From contig NC_081411.1 in NCBI RefSeq assembly GCF_030272615.1, positions 161,408,089-161,472,088 on the forward strand: 64,000 nt of DNA. Reading direction: 5' to 3'. This document shows, in pieces, positions 59,999-64,000 of this stretch (the stretch's first letter is position 1; each line of letters starts with the position of its first letter). The notes beneath the pieces were generated by a model, which saw only the letters and a list, made by a program, of their open reading frames with translations, ran no database searches and was not told where the DNA came from. The position numbers were made by a program, and so were the translations under genes. Source of the DNA: Cryptomeria japonica (Eukaryota > Streptophyta > Pinopsida > Cupressales > Cupressaceae).

Positions 59999-60779
59999 GA
60001 GGTAGACTTCTAAACACAACCCCCAAAATTTCCCTCTATTTCTTGTGTGCACGTTTTTGATTGAGCAAAGGAGCTCATTTACCTTGAGGCTTTAATTATG
60101 GACCACTTGTGAGTTTCCAACCACCTTTTCCTATCTCATTCTAGTTTCTCACATTCTACTATGTTTACTTTTCTTGTTATTATATCATTTGCTTCATCAT
60201 ACAATCATGCATGCCTCTTCCATGCAGTCTTTGTACCTTGTCCATATAGGATGGTAGATTTTTGTGCTCGTGTCCAAGTTTTGTGTGCTCATCCAAAAGA
60301 CAAAGGCTTAGCAAAGTCGTCTAGAAGATTTTTTGTAGTTTGTTAGTTTAGTTTTTTACTTAGCATCTCCTGACTCACCTTTAGCACCAATTTAAGTGAT
60401 GTAGATTGAAGGTAGGTTTGTTCCTTGACATTCATCAATTTGAGGGTAGCAAATCCCATCCTCTACACTCTTCAACCTTTATAAATATTTTAAATGTTTT
60501 CAATAGTGATGGGAAACAAAAACTAACCATTTATCTTAATAGAGAAAGATTTTTAAAAATACAAATAAAATATTAGCCTAATTAAAGACATTTTTTTATT
60601 CTATCCTAGATAAACACCCAAAAACAAAGATGAAACAAAATAAGAAAAAAGGAAATTAAAGAAAAAATACTCAAAAGTTTCAATTGTATCATACAAATGA
60701 TAATTAGCAACAGGAAAGTCAAAACTTTCAAAACTATTTAAACCAACAAGTTTCTTTAAAATAAGAAACCATTTGAAGC
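59999..60779. other. No gene recognised
   Basis: Flank of D; possibly the rest of the interrupted LTR at 56197. AT-rich, with short ORFs only. Confidence 0.5.
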
Positions 60780-62175
60780 AAAAAAAATTGGGCTAAGAAA
60801 AAACCATATAAACTTTAGCAAGAAAGAGATCATTTTTTTCAGACAAATTCAAACCCCAAGCCTCCCTATATTTACTCTAAATATCCCCCATGCCAACTTA
60901 CAACTCAAATGACTTACTTGTAGTTATCTATGGTATCCTCGCTCCATTTAACATTTCTTTGAATCCCAATGATATATTTCACTTCAATCGCAAAATGAAA
61001 GCTTAAAAAGTCCTTCTCCACAACTAATAAAGTCCTCGCCTATAAGGTATGGATCTTGTATTCACTATGAATCTTCTCCCAACTTTTAAGCATGCTATTG
61101 TAAAAAAAAATTCTAAAGGATTCAATACTCTTTTCCAATAGAAATTCAATCATAAGGATCTATAGACTTAGTGGGCACTGCCAATTTTGGAGGACGAATC
61201 ATAATTTTTTAACAAAACCTTTGCACTTCCTCACATCCCTCCAAGTACTACCAAATATATTGGACCCAAAAGGTTTCACTATGAATTTTTCAAACATGAT
61301 ATCTTTAGGATGGAGACTTGGTGAATCCTTCTCCTTTTTAGGTTTAGTCAATGCAACATTATGTTTGACAAGGAATTTCCATAATTCATCCTCCTCAAAT
61401 CCTTTTAAGAACCATTTTGAAGTGAAAGTAATAATACCTTGTAACTTCAAAGCTTTTGCACCAATTCGCTCAAAATTTTTTGCTAAGCAAGATCAAGGGC
61501 GACAAATCACATGCCTCACCTTATTACTTTTACCATCCAAGGATCTTATCTTCTATTTCATTTTTCATCTTGGTAGCTCTCAAAGTATCATACTAAATAT
61601 TAATAGATATTTATGGATGAGAAAATATTTTGACAAAATTGACTTATACCAACAAAAGAGAGAAAGTGGCTTTTCCACTTAATATTCTGATTTTTAAATA
61701 TTTTAAATCATCCAATCCACATGTTGTTCAAAGAAGGATGCATTGAGAAGATGATTCTTAAGTATATGATAGTCTTATTTGGTCCACCCCAAGTCCAATT
61801 AGTGATACACAATCAATCTAGAACCTTGTCTAACCAACCTAAACTAAAAGATTTATTCTTAGCAATTTTTGCGACAAAGAATTCACAAAAAATCCTTCAT
61901 ACCATTTAAAGAATTGTTAAAATTTGTGTGATCAAGAGCCATCAATAAATTAGGAATTTAGTGCTCTCTACTCTTTGGCAAAGTTAGACCCCGAAAAGGG
62001 GAGAGATTGGCTCTATTTTCAAAATATTTTGAAGAGCATATACAATAATAACAAATGAGACCAAGGGTAAAGGACATCCTTGTCTTATTTATCTCTCCAA
62101 AAGCAAGGGCTTATTAGAACATTATTAGCATTAGTTTGAGTAGAAGCCTGATTAAAGGGAACATAAATCCATATA
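60780..62175 (-). pseudogene. LINE ORF2 relic (reverse transcriptase to C-terminal part)
   Basis: Minus strand, several frames. RQGCPLPLVSFVIIVYALQ (about 62095-62040) matches the LINE RT motif RQGCPLSP. Next comes WKSHFLSFVGISQFCQNIF, then GAKALKLQGIITFTSKWFL and DELWKFLVKHNVALTKPKK (61450-61340), which match the GGLGxKNLKLQxIALxSKW and EPWKxLV segments of plant LINEs. It ends near 60780. Many stops and frameshifts; the catalytic FADD box is not visible. The right end abuts the H protease relic. Confidence 0.7.
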
Positions 62176-63395
62176 AAAAGTGATGTGAACAACCGCTGTG
62201 AACTACCCATTTATCCTTATCTTCAATTTTAGCAGCAAGTGCCTTTTCTTAAGGTACATTCTCTTCTAGTGCCGGATCATCTTCCTTGATAGCCAGGAAC
62301 ACCCATTCCTTCCCATTGCCAGAACCACTAGCAGAGTCTTCTGCCAGTTCATCATCAGAATCAGTAATACCTTCCTCATCCATGATGTAGCATGATTTGT
62401 CTATGTTTATCTTGTATTTATACTTGTTCTAATATCTAGGGTTAGGCTTAAATGATCTTCTAACTCTTTCTACAAATCTTGAATTCCTTTCATGATAGCT
62501 AGATGCAAAATGACCAATTTTATTACATGCAAAACATTTGAAAGGTTCTTTTCCTTCATACTTCCTACAAGTCCTTTAGATACTCTTCTAGCAAATAGTT
62601 CTTCAAGTTGCTCAAACTCGTCATCTTCTTTCTTCATATCTTCCAATTCCTTTGCATACAAAACTTTCCAGTCTTGCTTACCGGTTTTAGATGTAGATGC
62701 ATGAAAAGCAAGTTCAGACTTTACAACTCTAGAAGGTCCAAATTCTTCAAGCTCAAAAGCCGATAGTTTGCCAACCAAAGTATCTAGCCAGCCAAAGTAT
62801 CTCTATTGATAGATGTATTAGCCACTGTTCTCAACTCATTAATAGCAATAGCCTTCATTTTGTAAGTCGGTGGTAGGGTTCTCAGGACTTTAGAAATAGT
62901 TTCATCTTTTCTCAGAGTTGCACCACAACATTGAATTCCCATAACAATCTCATTTACCCTTTCCATGAATGCAGTAATCCTTTCATCTTCGTCTATCTTC
63001 AAGTTTTCATATCTCACTCGGTAACCATCAAGTTTAGGAATCCTCACTGTAGGGTCACCTTCATTAAGAGTCTCCAACTTATCCCATGTAGCCTTTCCAG
63101 ATGATTTGTCGGTTAATCCCATTATTTGTTGATCAGAAAGTGCACACAAGAGGGCTTCTCTTGCTCTACAATCCTCAAGCTCCTTGTCTAGGTTTGCTAG
63201 AGGAGGATTTCTAGATCCCTGATTATAAGGTGTGACACCATTCTGTGTGATCTCTCAAATCTCCTTGCTAAGACATCTCAAATGAGTCTCCATCTGAATC
63301 TTCCATACTATGTAATTTGTTCCATCAAGCCTCAGAATATCCCTCCGAAAGATAGTTCCAGAAGAACTAGATGGACTTGAACTATTAGTTGCCAT
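62176..63395 (-). pseudogene. gag: Copia element H gag and start of protease
   Basis: Starts MATNSSSPSSSSGTIFRRD at 63395. The UBN2/Retrotran_gag_2 core follows (LLCALSDQQIMGLTDKSSG, TWDKLETLNEGD, AFMERVNEIVMG, LRTLPPTYKMKAIA), then LAFHASTSK and a zinc knuckle CFACNKIGHFASSY in which the last C is Y. The protease site reads KWVVHSGCSHHF, with H in place of the catalytic D. Stops include TGA after CLSKEI and a stop at 62784. The LINE relic replaces everything beyond 62176. Confidence 0.88.
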
Positions 63396-63440
63396 AGGAT
63401 CCTCCTCAAGCGGTTAAGCTTTTTGCAGAGAGGACCAAAT

Positions 63441-63451
63441 CTCTGATACCA
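63441..63451 (-). promoter_or_regulatory. H primer-binding site (tRNA-Met type)
   Basis: Minus strand TGGTATCAGAG, two bases after the LTR end TCTAACA. This is the standard initiator tRNA-Met site of plant Copia elements. Confidence 0.88.
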
Positions 63452-63453
63452 AT

Positions 63454-63605
63454 TGTTAGACAGTTCAAATAACGGGAAGACAACTGAAAGGGGGGGTGGT
63501 GAATCAGTTTTCACAGATTACCGAAACTATCAACAATTTAAACTTTAATACCAGAACCCAAAACATTAATGCCAGAATGCTTAAACCAAATACTAGAATA
63601 GCAGT
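63454..63605 (-). repeat. H 5' LTR end, interrupted
   Basis: Reversed, the LTR tail includes GTGAAAACTGATTCACC, a plant Copia U5 feature. The rest is beyond the C-family LTR inserted at 63606. Confidence 0.75.
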
Positions 63606-64000
63606 TGTAGTCACACAAATCTGTCCAACTTAATTAAATAAATATTTTGTATTTATTTGATTAAAAATACACTAGCCATCAATTAATTAAATAAATTATT
63701 CAATTTATTTTAATTAATTCATTAAATCAAATTCCAATCAATTAAATAAATAAAATCTATTTATTTAATTAAATCCCCCTATTCCTCTTTTAAATAAATT
63801 AAATAAAAACATTTATTTAATTCATTATCCCCCCCCACTTGCATTTTCCTACAAATGCAACTTGCACACATTTTATTGGAATAAATGAATTAATTTATTT
63901 TTAATAAAATCCTATTTTCCCTCACCTGCCAAATCCACTTGCAAAAATCTAATCCCCTTCTAGATTTTTCTAACCCCTTCCTGATTAGCCTAATCCATCC
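63606..64000 (+). repeat. C-family LTR start, runs out of the window
   Basis: TGTAGTCACACAAATCTGTCC and the following AT-rich block, C run and CACTTGCATTTTCC match the C1 LTR from 13058. No polypurine tract precedes it, so it is probably the 5' LTR of a further C element inserted into the H LTR; the left flank is gcagt. Confidence 0.9.

Noticed and set aside
1-64000. tRNA, rRNA or snRNA genes
   Set aside because: Only tRNA-complementary primer-binding sites seen; no cloverleaf or rRNA core sequence noticed.

Overview
What it is. This window looks like intergenic DNA from a large plant nuclear genome, very probably a seed plant; a conifer is suspected from the density of decayed, nested LTR retrotransposons but is not proven. 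I see no intact host gene, rRNA, tRNA or CRISPR array. Recognisable content is retrotransposon: Ty3/gypsy of the Tat/Ogre type (family C), Copia families (A, B, H and probable relatives D and E), a GAG-PRO-only Ty3-like element (F), two LINE relics, one captured fragment of importin-beta, and a 1.6 kb microsatellite. All reading was by eye; no identities were computed. Layout. 1-14448: element C1 (+), with gag, protease, G-patch, RT, two RNases H, integrase, a tandem-repeat 3' region, an antisense plant-mobile-domain ORF and the 3' LTR. 14449-14895: importin-beta exon relics. 14896-15820: 3' end and LTR of a short element E. 15829-17485: end of Copia element B, its hairpin-rich 3' region and its 3' LTR. 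17486-20195: RT/RNase H half and 3' LTR of Copia element A (+). 20196-22496: an AT-rich insertion and a decayed helical-protein ORF. 22497-23902: a C LTR plus primer-binding site in + orientation. 23903-35388: element C2 on the minus strand, truncated just after integrase, with its 5' LTR at the right. 35389-35475: first 87 bp of the B 5' LTR (minus). 35476-37832: protease/integrase half and 5' LTR of A (minus). 37833-39080: unrecognised ORF relic. 39286-40893: CA/TA microsatellite. 42917-44300: LINE relic. 46129-47010: probable LTR promoter region. 47837-55535: element F. 55536-56867: second F-like tail and LTR. 56873-59993: complete short element D with target-site duplication taact. 60780-62175: second LINE relic. 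62176-63605: Copia H gag (minus). 63606-64000: another C LTR entering the window. How it fits together. The middle of the window is a nested stack: B inserted into A (5-bp duplication agaac) and C2 inserted into the 5' LTR of B. The two halves of A now face opposite ways, so an inversion (or an assembly error) has split the stack; the junction lies where an inverted C LTR ends at its primer-binding site. The most unusual signal is a set of arrays of short stem-loops whose stems change in a compensated way while loop length and sequence stay constant. They occur in the B 3' region, the B LTR, D and the F LTR. The same loop, GTGATGAT, appears on different stems in B and D, which also share one polypurine-tract module. 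This suggests a structured, possibly functional, RNA or DNA element carried by several Copia-type families.
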